From: Streptomyces caniscabiei
GTDB taxonomy: Bacteria > Actinomycetota > Actinomycetes > Streptomycetales > Streptomycetaceae
Assembly: GCF_014930365.1 (NCBI RefSeq)
Contig: NZ_JABXWI010000001.1
Span: 817,958-881,957 of the forward strand
Direction of reading: 5' to 3'
DNA: 64,000 nt
Position 1 is the stretch's first letter, and every line of letters starts with the position of its first letter. Positions 52,991-62,351 of this stretch are shown one piece after another. The notes beneath the pieces were generated by a model that saw only the letters and a program-made list of their open reading frames with translations, was not told where the DNA came from and searched no databases. The translations under genes and the position numbers were made by a program.

Positions 52991-54753
52991 AGCGGCGGCT
53001 CCAGGCGGGCGAGCGCGCGCAGAGCTCGGGGGGTGAACCGGGCCATGAAGCGTCCGCCGCGGGCCTCCGGGGTGACGGGGACGACCGCCTGGTTCCGGAC
53101 GACCGCGCGCACGACGGCCTCCGCGACCTTCTCCGGCGGGTAGTTCCGCAGGCCGTAGAGCTTCGCGGCCCTGCCCTGCCGGCGCTTCTCCTCGTCGGCG
53201 TCGACACCCGCGAAACGCGCGGTCGAGGTGATGTCGGTGTCGACGATGCCGGGACAGATCGCCGACACCCCGATGCCCTGCCCGGACAGCTCCGCGCGCA
53301 GGCACTCGCTCAGCATCAGGACCGCCGCCTTGGACGTGCTGTACGCGGGCAGCGACCGGGACGGCAGATAGGCCGCCGCCGAGGCGATGTTGACGATGTG
53401 CCCGCCCTGGCCGCGCTCGGTCATCTGTCTGCCGAAGAGCCGGCAGCCGTGGATCACGCCCCACAGATTGACGTCGAGGACCTTGCGCCAGTCCTCGACG
53501 GTGGTGTCCAGGAAGCGTCCGGAGAGTCCGATCCCGGCGTTGTTCACCAGCACGTCGACCACGCCGTACTCGGTGGCGACCTTCTCGGCGAGCTTCTCCA
53601 TGGCCTGCTCGTCCGAGACGTCGGCCCGCTCCGCCCAGGCCGCGGGCGCGCCGGCCAGCCGGGACAACTCGGCGGTGCGAGCCGCTCCCTCGGCGTCCAG
53701 GTCGACGGCGACGACGCGTGCCCCCGCCTCGGCGAACGTGAGGGCCGTGGCCTTGCCGATGCCGCTGGCCGCGCCGGTGACCAGCACCAACTGCCCGCCG
53801 AATCGTTCCGTGTGCTTCCCGGTGGCCCTCGGCGCCGGGCGTCCTGCCTCGGTCGCCATGACGAACTCGCCGATCCAGGCGGTCAGCTGATCGGGCCGCG
53901 TGCGCGGGATCCAGTGCTTGGTGGGCAGAGTACGGCGGGTGAGCCGCGGAACCCATGACTCCAGGTCGTCGTAGAGCCGCTCGGAGAGGAACTGGTCGCC
54001 CAGGGGCGTGATGAGCTGCACGGGCACATGGGCGTGCGCGTCGTCCCGGGGGTCGGCCAGACGCGTGCGCATGTTGTCCCGGTACAGCCAGGCGCCGTGC
54101 GCGGCGTCGGTGGGCAACGACGCGCTCGGGTAGTCGCCGTGGGGCAGCTTCTCGGCTCTTCGGACCAGGCCGGGCCACCACCTGCCGAGGGGGCCGCGCC
54201 AGGCGAGCTCGGGCAGCACGGGGGTGTGCAGCACGTAGATGTACCAGGATCTGGCGCCCTGGCCCAGGAGTTGGCCGATCCGGCGCGGGGTGGGGCGCCT
54301 CACCCGCCGCTTGATCCAGTGCCCCATGTGGTCGAGGGAGGGGCCGGACATCGACGTGAAGGACGCTATGCGCCCCTCGGTGCGTCGGACCGTCGCGAAC
54401 TCCCAGCCCTGGACCGACCCCCAGTCGTGTCCCACCAGGTGCACGGGGCGGTCCGGGCTGACGGCGTCCACGACCGCCAGGAAGTCGTCCGTCAGCTTCT
54501 CCAGCGTGAAGCCGCCGCGCAGCGGCTTCGGCGCGGTGGAACGGCCGTGGCCGCGCACGTCGTACAGCACCACATGGAAGCGCTCCGCGAGCCGTACGGC
54601 GACCTCGGACCAGACCTCCTTGGAGTCGGGATAGCCGTGCACGAGCAGCACGGTCGGCCGCTCGGGATCGCCGAGTTCGGCGACGCTCAACTCGACTCCG
54701 TCCGCGCGCACCCTGCGCTCCCGCGCACCGTCGAGCGTCGCCGCACTCGTCAT
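52987..54753 (-). CDS. Fused alpha/beta hydrolase and short-chain dehydrogenase (EphD-like)
   Basis: 588 residues from MTSAATLDGARE at 54753, with GAGGGGGAG upstream. Residues about 10-310 are an alpha/beta hydrolase whose elbow is LVGHDWGS, so the nucleophile is Asp, as in epoxide hydrolases and dehalogenases. Residues about 325-585 are an SDR with TGAASGIG, NNAG and the Ser/Tyr/Lys set (YSTSK). The same fusion is M. tuberculosis EphD, linked there to mycolate modification; Streptomyces lacks mycolic acids, so the substrate here is probably another lipid. It is coupled to a MerR gene. Confidence 0.88.
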   Translation of the reverse strand: MTSAATLDGARERRVRADGVELSVAELGDPERPTVLLVHGYPDSKEVWSEVAVRLAERFHVVLYDVRGHGRSTAPKPLRGGFTLEKLTDDFLAVVDAVSPDRPVHLVGHDWGSVQGWEFATVRRTEGRIASFTSMSGPSLDHMGHWIKRRVRRPTPRRIGQLLGQGARSWYIYVLHTPVLPELAWRGPLGRWWPGLVRRAEKLPHGDYPSASLPTDAAHGAWLYRDNMRTRLADPRDDAHAHVPVQLITPLGDQFLSERLYDDLESWVPRLTRRTLPTKHWIPRTRPDQLTAWIGEFVMATEAGRPAPRATGKHTERFGGQLVLVTGAASGIGKATALTFAEAGARVVAVDLDAEGAARTAELSRLAGAPAAWAERADVSDEQAMEKLAEKVATEYGVVDVLVNNAGIGLSGRFLDTTVEDWRKVLDVNLWGVIHGCRLFGRQMTERGQGGHIVNIASAAAYLPSRSLPAYSTSKAAVLMLSECLRAELSGQGIGVSAICPGIVDTDITSTARFAGVDADEEKRRQGRAAKLYGLRNYPPEKVAEAVVRAVVRNQAVVPVTPEARGGRFMARFTPRALRALARLEPPL

Positions 54754-55150
54754 GTCTCCCCCTCGGCCCTCGGCAGTCACCGCTCCACCCGCTCCCGTCG
54801 ACCACGGTCCGTGTTCGGAATGTGACGTAAATGAATGTGCCAGTGATTGATGGCTGCGTCAACGGGGTGCGCCACGGCTGTGGAAAACCGGCCGGCGGCG
54901 CAGGTCGGCGCGTCGAGAAGGCCGGGGGTGAGGGAAGAAGCGGACACGGGCACGAAACCGCGACGCCGGTCGTTACCCCTCAGGACGGCCGACCGCGCAC
55001 GCTCCGGCTCCGTCCGGGTGTTCGACCTCAGGGTGACCCCTAAGGGGACCGGCGGTGGATACCCCCTAGGAGCCCGTACGACTCGAGGGTGAGGGCAGAC
55101 CGCCCTGCGGGGTGACGACCGCGGCGGCCCGCGCCCCTAATGTCTAAATC
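54754..55150. promoter_or_regulatory. Divergent region and leaderless promoter of the ABC operon
   Basis: 397 bp. TAATGT (55138-55143) ends 7 nt before the GTG at 55151, with no Shine-Dalgarno, suggesting a leaderless mRNA. CACATTC repeats lie close to the hydrolase start, and a CCCCTAAGGGG palindrome lies near 55037-55047. A single near-match DnaA box is at 54879-54887. No other element was recognised. Confidence 0.4.
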
Positions 55151-56146
55151 GTGACTGTGATCGCGACCGAAAGCCTGAGCAAGCGGTTCCCGAGGGTGAC
55201 CGCTCTTGACCGGCTCTCCGTGGACATCGGACCCGGTGTGACCGGACTCGTCGGTGCCAATGGCGCCGGCAAGTCCACACTGATCAAAATCCTGCTGGGT
55301 CTGTCCCCCGCCTCGGAGGGCCGGGCCGAGGTGCTCGGCCTCGACGTCGCCACCAAGGGCGGCGCCATCCGCGAGCGCGTGGGGTACATGCCGGAGCACG
55401 ACTGCCTACCGCCCGACGTCTCGGCCACCGAGTTCGTCGTGCACATGGCCCGCATGTCCGGACTCCCGCCGACCGCCGCCCGCGAGCGCACCGCGGACAC
55501 CCTGCGCCACGTCGGTCTGTACGAGGAGCGGTACCGCCCCATAGGCGGCTACTCCACCGGCATGAAGCAGCGGGTGAAGCTCGCCCAGGCCCTGGTGCAC
55601 GATCCGCAGCTGGTCTTCCTGGACGAGCCGACCAACGGCCTCGACCCGGTCGGCCGCGACGAGATGCTCGGCCTCATCCGCCGCATCCACACGGACTTCG
55701 GCATCTCCGTCCTCGTCACCTCCCATCTGCTCGGTGAGCTGGAGCGCACCTGCGACCACGTGGTCGTGGTCGACGGCGGCAAGCTCCTGCGGTCCAGCTC
55801 CACCAGGGACTTCACCCAGAGCACGGCGACCCTCGCGATCGAGGTCACCGACAGCGACGAGCACCCGGACGGCACCGGCGCCCTGCGGAAGGCCCTGCAC
55901 GCGCGCGGAGTCACCGTCTCCGACGGCAGCGGCCTCCCGGGCGCCGGGCACATCCTGCTGCTCACCGCCCAGGGCGAGGAGACCTACGACCTGATCCGCG
56001 ACGTCGTCGCCGACCTGGGCCTCGGCCTGGTCCGCATGGAACAGCGCAGGCACCAGATCGCGGAGGTCTTCCAGGACAACGACGAGCAGCAGGGCACCCG
56101 TAGCGCCCAGGACGCAGGAAAGGAGGCGGTCGGCCATGGCGGTTGA
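55151..56146 (+). CDS. ABC transporter ATP-binding protein (first of two)
   Basis: 331 residues. Walker A GANGAGKST, signature YSTGMKQRVKLAQAL, Walker B LVFLDEPTNGLD, and H-loop SHLL. It resembles the CcmA/NatA export class, with a C-terminal extension of about 100 residues. It begins a four-gene operon (ATPase, permease, ATPase, permease) whose members overlap or nearly touch. The substrate is unknown. Confidence 0.92.
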   Translation: MTVIATESLSKRFPRVTALDRLSVDIGPGVTGLVGANGAGKSTLIKILLGLSPASEGRAEVLGLDVATKGGAIRERVGYMPEHDCLPPDVSATEFVVHMARMSGLPPTAARERTADTLRHVGLYEERYRPIGGYSTGMKQRVKLAQALVHDPQLVFLDEPTNGLDPVGRDEMLGLIRRIHTDFGISVLVTSHLLGELERTCDHVVVVDGGKLLRSSSTRDFTQSTATLAIEVTDSDEHPDGTGALRKALHARGVTVSDGSGLPGAGHILLLTAQGEETYDLIRDVVADLGLGLVRMEQRRHQIAEVFQDNDEQQGTRSAQDAGKEAVGHGG

Positions 56147-57074
56147 GCAGCACGGTGCACCGGCACCGTCCCTCGACGGCGGACAGCCCGCCCGCACGGG
56201 CGAGCAGAGCCGTATCCACAACATCGGCTACCGCTCCTACGACGGCCCCCGCCTCGGCCGCGCCTACGCCCGGCGCTCGCTGTACTCGCAGTCCCTGCGC
56301 GGCGCGTACGGACTGGGCCGCTCGGCCAAGTCCAAGGTGCTGCCCATGCTGCTGTTCGCGGTGATGTGCGTGCCGGCGGCCATCATGGTGGCGGTCTCGG
56401 TGGCCACCCAGGCCAACGACCTGCCCGTCAAGTACACCGACTACGCGGTCATCATGCAGGCCGTCATCGGCCTGTACGTCGCCTCCCAGGCACCGCAGTC
56501 CGTCTCGCGCGACCTGCGCTTCAAGACCGTCCCGCTGTACTTCTCGCGCCCGATCGAGACCGCCGACTACGTCCGCGCGAAGTTCGCGGCGCTGACCTCG
56601 GCGCTTTTCATCCTCACCGCGGTGCCCCTGCTCGTGCTCTACGTCGGCGCGCTGCTGGCCAAGCTCGACTTCACCGACCAGACCAAGGGACTGGCACAGG
56701 GACTGGTGTCCGTGGCGTTGCTGTCGCTCCTCTTCGCCGGCATCGGCCTGGTGATCTCGGCGGTCACCCCGCGGCGGGGCTTCGGCATCGCGGCCGTCAT
56801 CGCCGTCCTGACGATCTCCTACGGCGCGGTGTCCGTCGTCCAGGCCATCGCGACCGAGCAGAACAGCTCGGACGTCGTCCCCTGGCTCGGCTTCTTCTCG
56901 CCCATCACGCTCATCGACGGCGTACAGACGGCCTTCCTGGGCGCCACCTCCGCCTTCCCCGGCGGGCACGGTCCCTCCGACGGGCAGGGCGCCCTCTACG
57001 TCCTCGTCGTCCTCGGTCTCATCGCCGGCTCCTACGGCCTGCTGATGCGCCGCTACCGAAAGGTCGGGCTGTGA
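56136..57074 (+). CDS. ABC transporter permease (first of two)
   Basis: 312 residues with a 65-residue hydrophilic head (IHNIGYRSYDGPRLGR is a recurrent start in this permease family) and six hydrophobic helices. The loop RDLRFKTVPLYFSRPIETADYVRAK resembles the ABC-2 permease coupling region. Its ATG lies 11 nt inside the preceding gene, with GGAAAGGAGG upstream. Confidence 0.88.
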   Translation: MAVEQHGAPAPSLDGGQPARTGEQSRIHNIGYRSYDGPRLGRAYARRSLYSQSLRGAYGLGRSAKSKVLPMLLFAVMCVPAAIMVAVSVATQANDLPVKYTDYAVIMQAVIGLYVASQAPQSVSRDLRFKTVPLYFSRPIETADYVRAKFAALTSALFILTAVPLLVLYVGALLAKLDFTDQTKGLAQGLVSVALLSLLFAGIGLVISAVTPRRGFGIAAVIAVLTISYGAVSVVQAIATEQNSSDVVPWLGFFSPITLIDGVQTAFLGATSAFPGGHGPSDGQGALYVLVVLGLIAGSYGLLMRRYRKVGL

Positions 57075-57982
57075 CCACGCTCAACATCGACCACGTCTCA
57101 CGCTGGTTCGGCAACGTGGTGGCGGTCAACGACGTCACGATGACGATCGGCCCCGGTGTCACCGGCCTGCTCGGCCCGAACGGCGCCGGCAAGTCCACCC
57201 TGATCAACATGATGGGCGGCTTCCTCGCCCCGTCCACGGGCTCCGTCACCCTCGACGGGACCCCGGTGTGGCGCAACGAGCAGATCTACAAGCACATCGG
57301 CATCGTTCCCGAGCGCGAGGCGATGTACGACTTCCTCACCGGTCGTGAATTCGTCGTCGCCAACGCCGAGTTGCACGGCCTCGGCGCGGCGGCCGCCCAG
57401 CGCGCGCTGGCCACGGTCGAGATGGAGTACGCGCAGGACCGCAAGATCTCGACGTACTCCAAGGGCATGCGCCAGCGCGTGAAGATGGCGTCGGCGCTGG
57501 TCCACGAACCGTCGCTGCTCCTGCTGGACGAGCCGTTCAACGGCATGGACCCGCGCCAGCGCATGCAGCTGATGGACCTGCTGCGGCGGATGGGCGACGA
57601 GGGCCGCACGGTGCTCTTCTCGTCCCACATCCTCGAAGAGGTCGAGCAGTTGGCGGCCCACATCGAGGTGATCGTCGCCGGACGGCACGCGGCGAGCGGC
57701 GACTTCCGGCGCATCCGCCGGCTGATGACCGACCGCCCCCACCGCTATCTGGTGCGTTCCAGCGACGACCGGGCCCTGGCCGCCGCGCTGATCGCCGACC
57801 CGTCGACCGCCGGGATCGAGGTGGACCTGGCCGAGGGCGCGTTGCGCATCCAGGCCGTCGACTTCGGCCGGTTCACGGCACTGCTGCCGAGGGTCGCCCG
57901 GGACCACGGCATCCGTCTGCTCACGGTCTCACCGTCGGACGAGTCCCTCGAGTCCGTCTTCTCGTATCTCGTCGCGGCGTAG
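57071..57982 (+). CDS. ABC transporter ATP-binding protein (second)
   Basis: 303 residues from a GTG whose GTGA overlaps the permease stop. Walker A GPNGAGKST, signature YSKGMRQRVKMASAL, Walker B LLLLDEPFNGMD and H-loop SHILEEV are complete. It is shorter than the first ATPase. Two ATPases and two permeases suggest a heteromeric exporter, or two partly redundant ones. Confidence 0.92.
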   Translation: MTTLNIDHVSRWFGNVVAVNDVTMTIGPGVTGLLGPNGAGKSTLINMMGGFLAPSTGSVTLDGTPVWRNEQIYKHIGIVPEREAMYDFLTGREFVVANAELHGLGAAAAQRALATVEMEYAQDRKISTYSKGMRQRVKMASALVHEPSLLLLDEPFNGMDPRQRMQLMDLLRRMGDEGRTVLFSSHILEEVEQLAAHIEVIVAGRHAASGDFRRIRRLMTDRPHRYLVRSSDDRALAAALIADPSTAGIEVDLAEGALRIQAVDFGRFTALLPRVARDHGIRLLTVSPSDESLESVFSYLVAA

Positions 57983-57992
57983 GAGGCCGAAC

Positions 57993-58712
57993 ATGTACGA
58001 CCCCACAGTCGCCCGGCTCACCTACCGGGCCCTGCTCGGCCGCCGTCGGGCCCTCATCCTCAGCGCGCTGCCCGCCCTGTTGATCGTGCTCTCCGTGGCC
58101 GTGCGCGCCCTGAGCGGCGCCGACGACCAGGTGGCCGCCGATCTCCTGGGCGGGTTCGCGCTCGCCACGATGGTGCCGATCATCGGTGTCATCGCCGGAA
58201 CGGGCGCCATCGGGCCGGAGATCGACGACGGCTCGGTGGTGTATCTGCTGGCCAAGCCGGTGAAGCGGCCGACCATCATCTTCACCAAGCTGATCGTGGC
58301 GATCGCGGTGACCATGGCGTTCTCGGCGGTGCCGACGCTGATCGCGGGACTCATCCTGAACGGCAACGGGCAGCAGATCGCCGTCGCCTACACGGTGGCG
58401 GCGCTGGTCGCCTCGATCGCGTACGCCGCGATGTTCCTGCTCCTCGGGACGGTCACCCGGCACGCGGTCGTCTTCGGCCTCGTGTACGCGCTGGTCTGGG
58501 AGACCCTCTTCGGCTCTCTGGTGGACGGGGCCCGCACCCTGAGTGTCCAGCAGTGGGCGCTCGCCGTGGCCCAGAAGGTCACCGACGGCGGTCTGGTGAC
58601 CTCCGACGTGGGGCTGCCGACCGCGGTGATCCTGTTGACGGTCGTCACGGCGGGCGCGACCTGGTACGCCGGGCAGAAGCTGCGGACGCTGAAGCTCGCC
58701 GGCGAGGAGTGA
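57993..58712 (+). CDS. ABC transporter permease (second)
   Basis: 239 residues with six hydrophobic helices. The coupling motif GPEIDDGSVVYLLAKPVKRPTIIFTKL is of the ABC-2 type and parallels that in the first permease. It starts 10 nt after the second ATPase, with AGGAGG upstream. A strong terminator follows, so it ends the operon. Confidence 0.88.
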   Translation: MYDPTVARLTYRALLGRRRALILSALPALLIVLSVAVRALSGADDQVAADLLGGFALATMVPIIGVIAGTGAIGPEIDDGSVVYLLAKPVKRPTIIFTKLIVAIAVTMAFSAVPTLIAGLILNGNGQQIAVAYTVAALVASIAYAAMFLLLGTVTRHAVVFGLVYALVWETLFGSLVDGARTLSVQQWALAVAQKVTDGGLVTSDVGLPTAVILLTVVTAGATWYAGQKLRTLKLAGEE

Positions 58713-58717
58713 CACGG

Positions 58718-58742
58718 CCTCCGGGGCGATCCGCCCCGGAGG
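58718..58742 (+). terminator. Terminator of the ABC operon
   Basis: CCTCCGGGGCG, ATC loop, CGCCCCGGAGG: an 11-bp perfect stem, 5 bp after the stop codon. Confidence 0.85.
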
Positions 58743-58866
58743 TCTCCTCCTTCGGTCCTGCTTCGGTCTTGACGAAGGCTTCACGCACGTCCGGGCAGAC
58801 TGAGCGGGACGGACAGCCGGGGCATACGCGGCCAGGACGGGCGGCCGGAGGGCGGGAGGAACGGGG

Positions 58867-59136
58867 ATGACAGCGGAAGGTCGGTCGGACGGCCGGTCGG
58901 AGGGGCGGTCCGACGGCGGCGAGTCGCGGGGCGCGGGTGAGGACGTCTGGGACGACCTCGTGCTGGACGAGGACTTCATATCGTCCGCCGAGGCGGCGGA
59001 ACCCTCGGCACGGGCCCGGATGTTGGCGGCGCGGTGGCGGCAGGAGGCCCCGGATCCCCAGCCCTGGCGCTCGGACGAGCCGCCTGCCGGATGGTTCTTC
59101 AGCAAGGCGCGACGCCGCAAGTGGCGCCGCCGGTGA
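58867..59136 (+). CDS. Small charged protein, unknown
   Basis: 89 residues, very hydrophilic: repeats of GRSDGRSEGRSDGG, an acidic centre (DDLVLDEDFISSAEAAE), and a basic C-terminus (KARRRKWRRR). GGGAGGA about 8 nt before the ATG supports it as a real gene. No known domain is visible. The acidic-then-basic layout could bind nucleic acid or a partner protein. Confidence 0.6.
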   Translation: MTAEGRSDGRSEGRSDGGESRGAGEDVWDDLVLDEDFISSAEAAEPSARARMLAARWRQEAPDPQPWRSDEPPAGWFFSKARRRKWRRR

Positions 59137-59417
59137 CCGTTCGGCGTGGCCGAGGGCCGGGCGGCCGATATTCGGTGGCGGACAACTCGGCTGCCGGGCA
59201 CAGTGGTTGATGTCCAGGTCGCCGGATCGAGCCGGCGCCACGTTCTGGGAGAGGAGCCCGGCGATGCTGTCCTTCAGGCGCAGTACGTCGAGTTCCCGGC
59301 GGGGCAGCCCACGGCGGGCTCCGGAGTAGTTACCCCTCCGTCGAGTCCGTTCCCAGTGGGAGTTGCCCGGGGCGGCCGCTTCGAGCGCGCGAATCGCTTC
59401 GCGTGGGCCGCCCACCC

Positions 59418-59607
<190 letters not shown>

Positions 59608-60507
59608 TCAGGGGAGCAGGGGTTCCAGGACCTCGGCGATGCCGTCGTCCTCGTTGGACGAGGTCACCTCGTCGGCGACGGCCTTGAGGTCGGAGTGGGC
59701 GTTGGCCATGGCAACGCCATGGGTGGCCCAGGTGAACATGGGGATGTCGTTGGGCATGTCCCCGAAGGCGATGGTGTCCGTGCGCTTCGCGCCGAGGCGG
59801 CGCGCGGCGAGGGAGAGACCGGTGGCCTTGGTCAGGCCCAGGGGGAGCAGTTCGACGATGCCCTCACCGGCCATGGCAACCGTGACGAAGCCCCCGGCGG
59901 CCTGACGGGAGGCCTCCGTGAGTTCGTCGGAGGTCAGGGTGGGGTGCTGTATGTAGATCTTGTTCAGCGGGGCCGCCCACAGGTCGGCCACGTCCGTGAG
60001 CGGGGTCGTGGGGAGCGAGCCGTGCAGGGCGTACCCGGTGCCGACCAGGATCTCCCCGTCCAGGCCCGCGCGGCTGGCGGCCAGGTGCAGGGGGCCGACC
60101 TCCGCCTCGATCTTGGCGAGGGCGACCGCGGCGAGCTGCCGGTCCAGGGTGACGGCCGTGAGCAGGCGGTGCTCCCCGGCGTCGTAGACCTGCGCGCCCT
60201 GGCCGCAGACGGCCAGGCCCCGGTAGCCGAGGTCGTCGAGGATGTGACGGGTCCAGGGGACCGCCCGGCCGGTGACGACGATGTGGGCGGCGCCCGCCGC
60301 GGTGGCCGCGGCGAGCGCTTCACGGGTGCGCCGGGAGACCGACTCGTCGGAGCGGAGAAGCGTTCCGTCGAGGTCGGTCGCGATCAGCTTGTAGGGGAAG
60401 CCCGGGGGCGTCGCGGACGATTCGGAGACCCCGGACGCCCCGGGCGCCTCGGACATCGTGGTCTTGCCGGAGTCCGTGGAGCCCTCGGTGGCTGCCGCGT
60501 CGCTCAC
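59608..60507 (-). CDS. Cof-type HAD phosphatase (second copy)
   Basis: 299 residues from the GTG at 60507. Catalytic loop [13 protein letters not shown], motif II IVVTGRA, and metal site [12 protein letters not shown], as in the copy at 49.5 kb. The first 37 residues are Ser/Ala/Thr-rich and disordered. Its GTGA overlaps the serS stop (60504-60506), so it is translated with seryl-tRNA synthetase. A link to serine or tRNA metabolism is suggested only by that coupling. Confidence 0.9.
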   Translation of the reverse strand: MSDAAATEGSTDSGKTTMSEAPGASGVSESSATPPGFPYKLIATDLDGTLLRSDESVSRRTREALAAATAAGAAHIVVTGRAVPWTRHILDDLGYRGLAVCGQGAQVYDAGEHRLLTAVTLDRQLAAVALAKIEAEVGPLHLAASRAGLDGEILVGTGYALHGSLPTTPLTDVADLWAAPLNKIYIQHPTLTSDELTEASRQAAGGFVTVAMAGEGIVELLPLGLTKATGLSLAARRLGAKRTDTIAFGDMPNDIPMFTWATHGVAMANAHSDLKAVADEVTSSNEDDGIAEVLEPLLP

Positions 60508-61781
60508 TTGGCTACCGGCTCCAGCACCTCGCGGCCGCCCAGGTAGGGGCGCAGGACCTCGGGGACGCGGACCGAACCGTCGGCCTGCTGGTGGTTCTCC
60601 AGGATCGCCACGATGGTGCGGGGGACGGCGCAGAGCGTGCCGTTGAGCGTGGCCAGCGGCTTGACCTGCTTGCCGTCACGGAAGCGGATCTGCAGGCGGC
60701 GCGACTGGTACTCCGTGCAGTCGGACGTCGAGGTCAGCTCGCGGTACTTGCCCTGGGTCGGGATCCACGCCTCGCAGTCGAACTTGCGCGAGGCCGAGGA
60801 GCCGAGGTCGGCGGAGGCGACGTCGATGACACGGAAGGGCAGTTCGAGCGAGGTCAGCCACTGCTTCTCCCAGTCCAGCAGCCGCTGGTGCTCCGCCTGG
60901 GAGTCCTCCGGCGCGACGTACGAGAACATCTCGACCTTGTCGAACTGGTGGACGCGGAAGATGCCGCGGGTGTCCTTGCCGTGCGAACCGGCCTCGCGGC
61001 GGAAGCAGGGGGAGAAGCCGGCGTAGCGCAGGGGGAGGCGGTCGGCGTCGATGATCTCGTCCATGTGGTACGCCGCGAGCGCGACCTCGGAGGTGCCGAC
61101 CAGGTACAGGTCGTCCTTGTCGAGGTGGTAGACGTCCTGGGCGGCCTGGCCGAGGAAGCCGGTGCCGGCCATCGACTGCGGGCGGACCAGCGCCGGGGTC
61201 AGCATCGGGGTGAAGCCGGCCGCGGTGGCCTGGGCGATCGCCGCGTTGACCAGGGCGAGTTCGAGGAGGGCGCCGATGCCCGTCAGGAAGTAGAAGCGCG
61301 AGCCGGAGACCTTGGCGCCGCGCTCGGTGTCGATGGCGCCGAGGATCGTGCCGAGTTCCAGGTGGTCCTTGGGCTCGAAGCCCTCGGCCGCGAAGTCACG
61401 GATGTCGCCGTGCGTCTCCAGCGTGACGAAGTCCTCCTCGCCGCCGACGGGCACGTCGGGGTGGACGAGGTTGCCGAGCTGGAGGAGGAGCTCCTGGGTC
61501 TCGCTGTCGGCCGCGTCGCGTTCGGCGTCGGCGGCCCTGACGTCGGCCTTGAGCTGTTCCGCGCGCTTGAGCAGCTCGGCCTTCTCGTCGGCGGAGGCCT
61601 TGGGGATCAGCTTGCCGAGCGACTTCTGCTCGGCGCGGAGTTCGTCGAAGCGGACGCCGGACGACCTGCGCCGCTCGTCGGCGGACAGGAGGGAGTCGAC
61701 GAGCGCGACGTCCTCTCCACGGGCGCGCTGGGACGCGCGCACACGGTCGGGGTCCTCACGGAGCAGGCGAAGGTCAATCAC
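60504..61781 (-). CDS. serS: Seryl-tRNA synthetase
   Basis: 425 residues from a GTG ([14 protein letters not shown]). The N-terminal coiled-coil arm (about 25-105) grips the long variable arm of tRNA-Ser. The class II core has motif 2 ([22 protein letters not shown]) and motif 3 ([19 protein letters not shown]). tRNA-Ser(GCU), its substrate, lies 2 kb away. TAGCCT at 61788-61793 lies 6 nt before the GTG, with the only GAGGG directly abutting the start, so a leaderless transcript is likely. Confidence 0.97.
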   Translation of the reverse strand: MIDLRLLREDPDRVRASQRARGEDVALVDSLLSADERRRSSGVRFDELRAEQKSLGKLIPKASADEKAELLKRAEQLKADVRAADAERDAADSETQELLLQLGNLVHPDVPVGGEEDFVTLETHGDIRDFAAEGFEPKDHLELGTILGAIDTERGAKVSGSRFYFLTGIGALLELALVNAAIAQATAAGFTPMLTPALVRPQSMAGTGFLGQAAQDVYHLDKDDLYLVGTSEVALAAYHMDEIIDADRLPLRYAGFSPCFRREAGSHGKDTRGIFRVHQFDKVEMFSYVAPEDSQAEHQRLLDWEKQWLTSLELPFRVIDVASADLGSSASRKFDCEAWIPTQGKYRELTSTSDCTEYQSRRLQIRFRDGKQVKPLATLNGTLCAVPRTIVAILENHQQADGSVRVPEVLRPYLGGREVLEPVAK

Positions 61782-61787
61782 CCCTCA

Positions 61788-61793
61788 AGGCTA
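61788..61793 (-). promoter_or_regulatory. -10 box of serS
   Basis: TAGCCT on the minus strand, 6 nt before the GTG of serS. Confidence 0.5.
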
Positions 61794-62351
61794 CCGGTGC
61801 GTGGTTCCGGCCCACGACTTGAATTCGCGGTACGCCCTTCATGTGGGTCTTTGGCCGGAATGTCGATCACCTCGGCATGTCCAGGCGGGTGCCGGTGAAA
61901 GTCAATGGCGGCAAGGGCAGCCCCCTGAACGGGGGCGGTGGTGTGGCGCCTGGTTGACTCGACTCCCTTGTGCGGCAAGGGACTTGGGGGTCGGTCATCC
62001 ACAGGAATCCAGGGTGCCGCAGAGTTATCCACAGGCTGTGCGAAAAATCTGTGGATGACGGGGAGGGCCGCCGGGGGAAACGGGTTCCGTCCTGAGGATT
62101 CCCGACCCAAACCGCCTTCACGCCCACGTTCGAGTGGATTCGCGGGGGAATGGGTCGCTCTAAAGGATTGACGTGAGGAAACACGTGGACGAAGGGTGAC
62201 CTACGGAGTTGTGGACACAGTGGGGCCCGCGAAGGGGATTTGTCGACCGAGTGGGGCTGCGTTGTCGACTTGTCCCCAGGTCGAGAAGGTTCCCTGTGGA
62301 TAACTTCTGTGGACAAAGAAAATAAGCAGGTAGCACCAGCGGTGGGCCGGA
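61794..62351. promoter_or_regulatory. DnaA-box cluster between serS and pheA
   Basis: About 560 bp without a gene. Seven DnaA-box-like 9-mers lie at 61995-62316: TCATCCACA (61995, and 62050 on minus), TTATCCACA (62025, and 62295 on minus), TTGTCCACA on minus (62308), and single-base variants at 62210 and 62270. The last two perfect boxes are 4 nt apart. A short GGCCGG/CCGGCC hairpin at 62345-62363 spans the pheA stop. Confidence 0.75.

Noticed and set aside
61794..62351. The serS-pheA DnaA-box region as oriC
   Set aside because: dnaA and dnaN are not adjacent, and in Streptomyces oriC lies between them. The gene order places oriC off the left edge.
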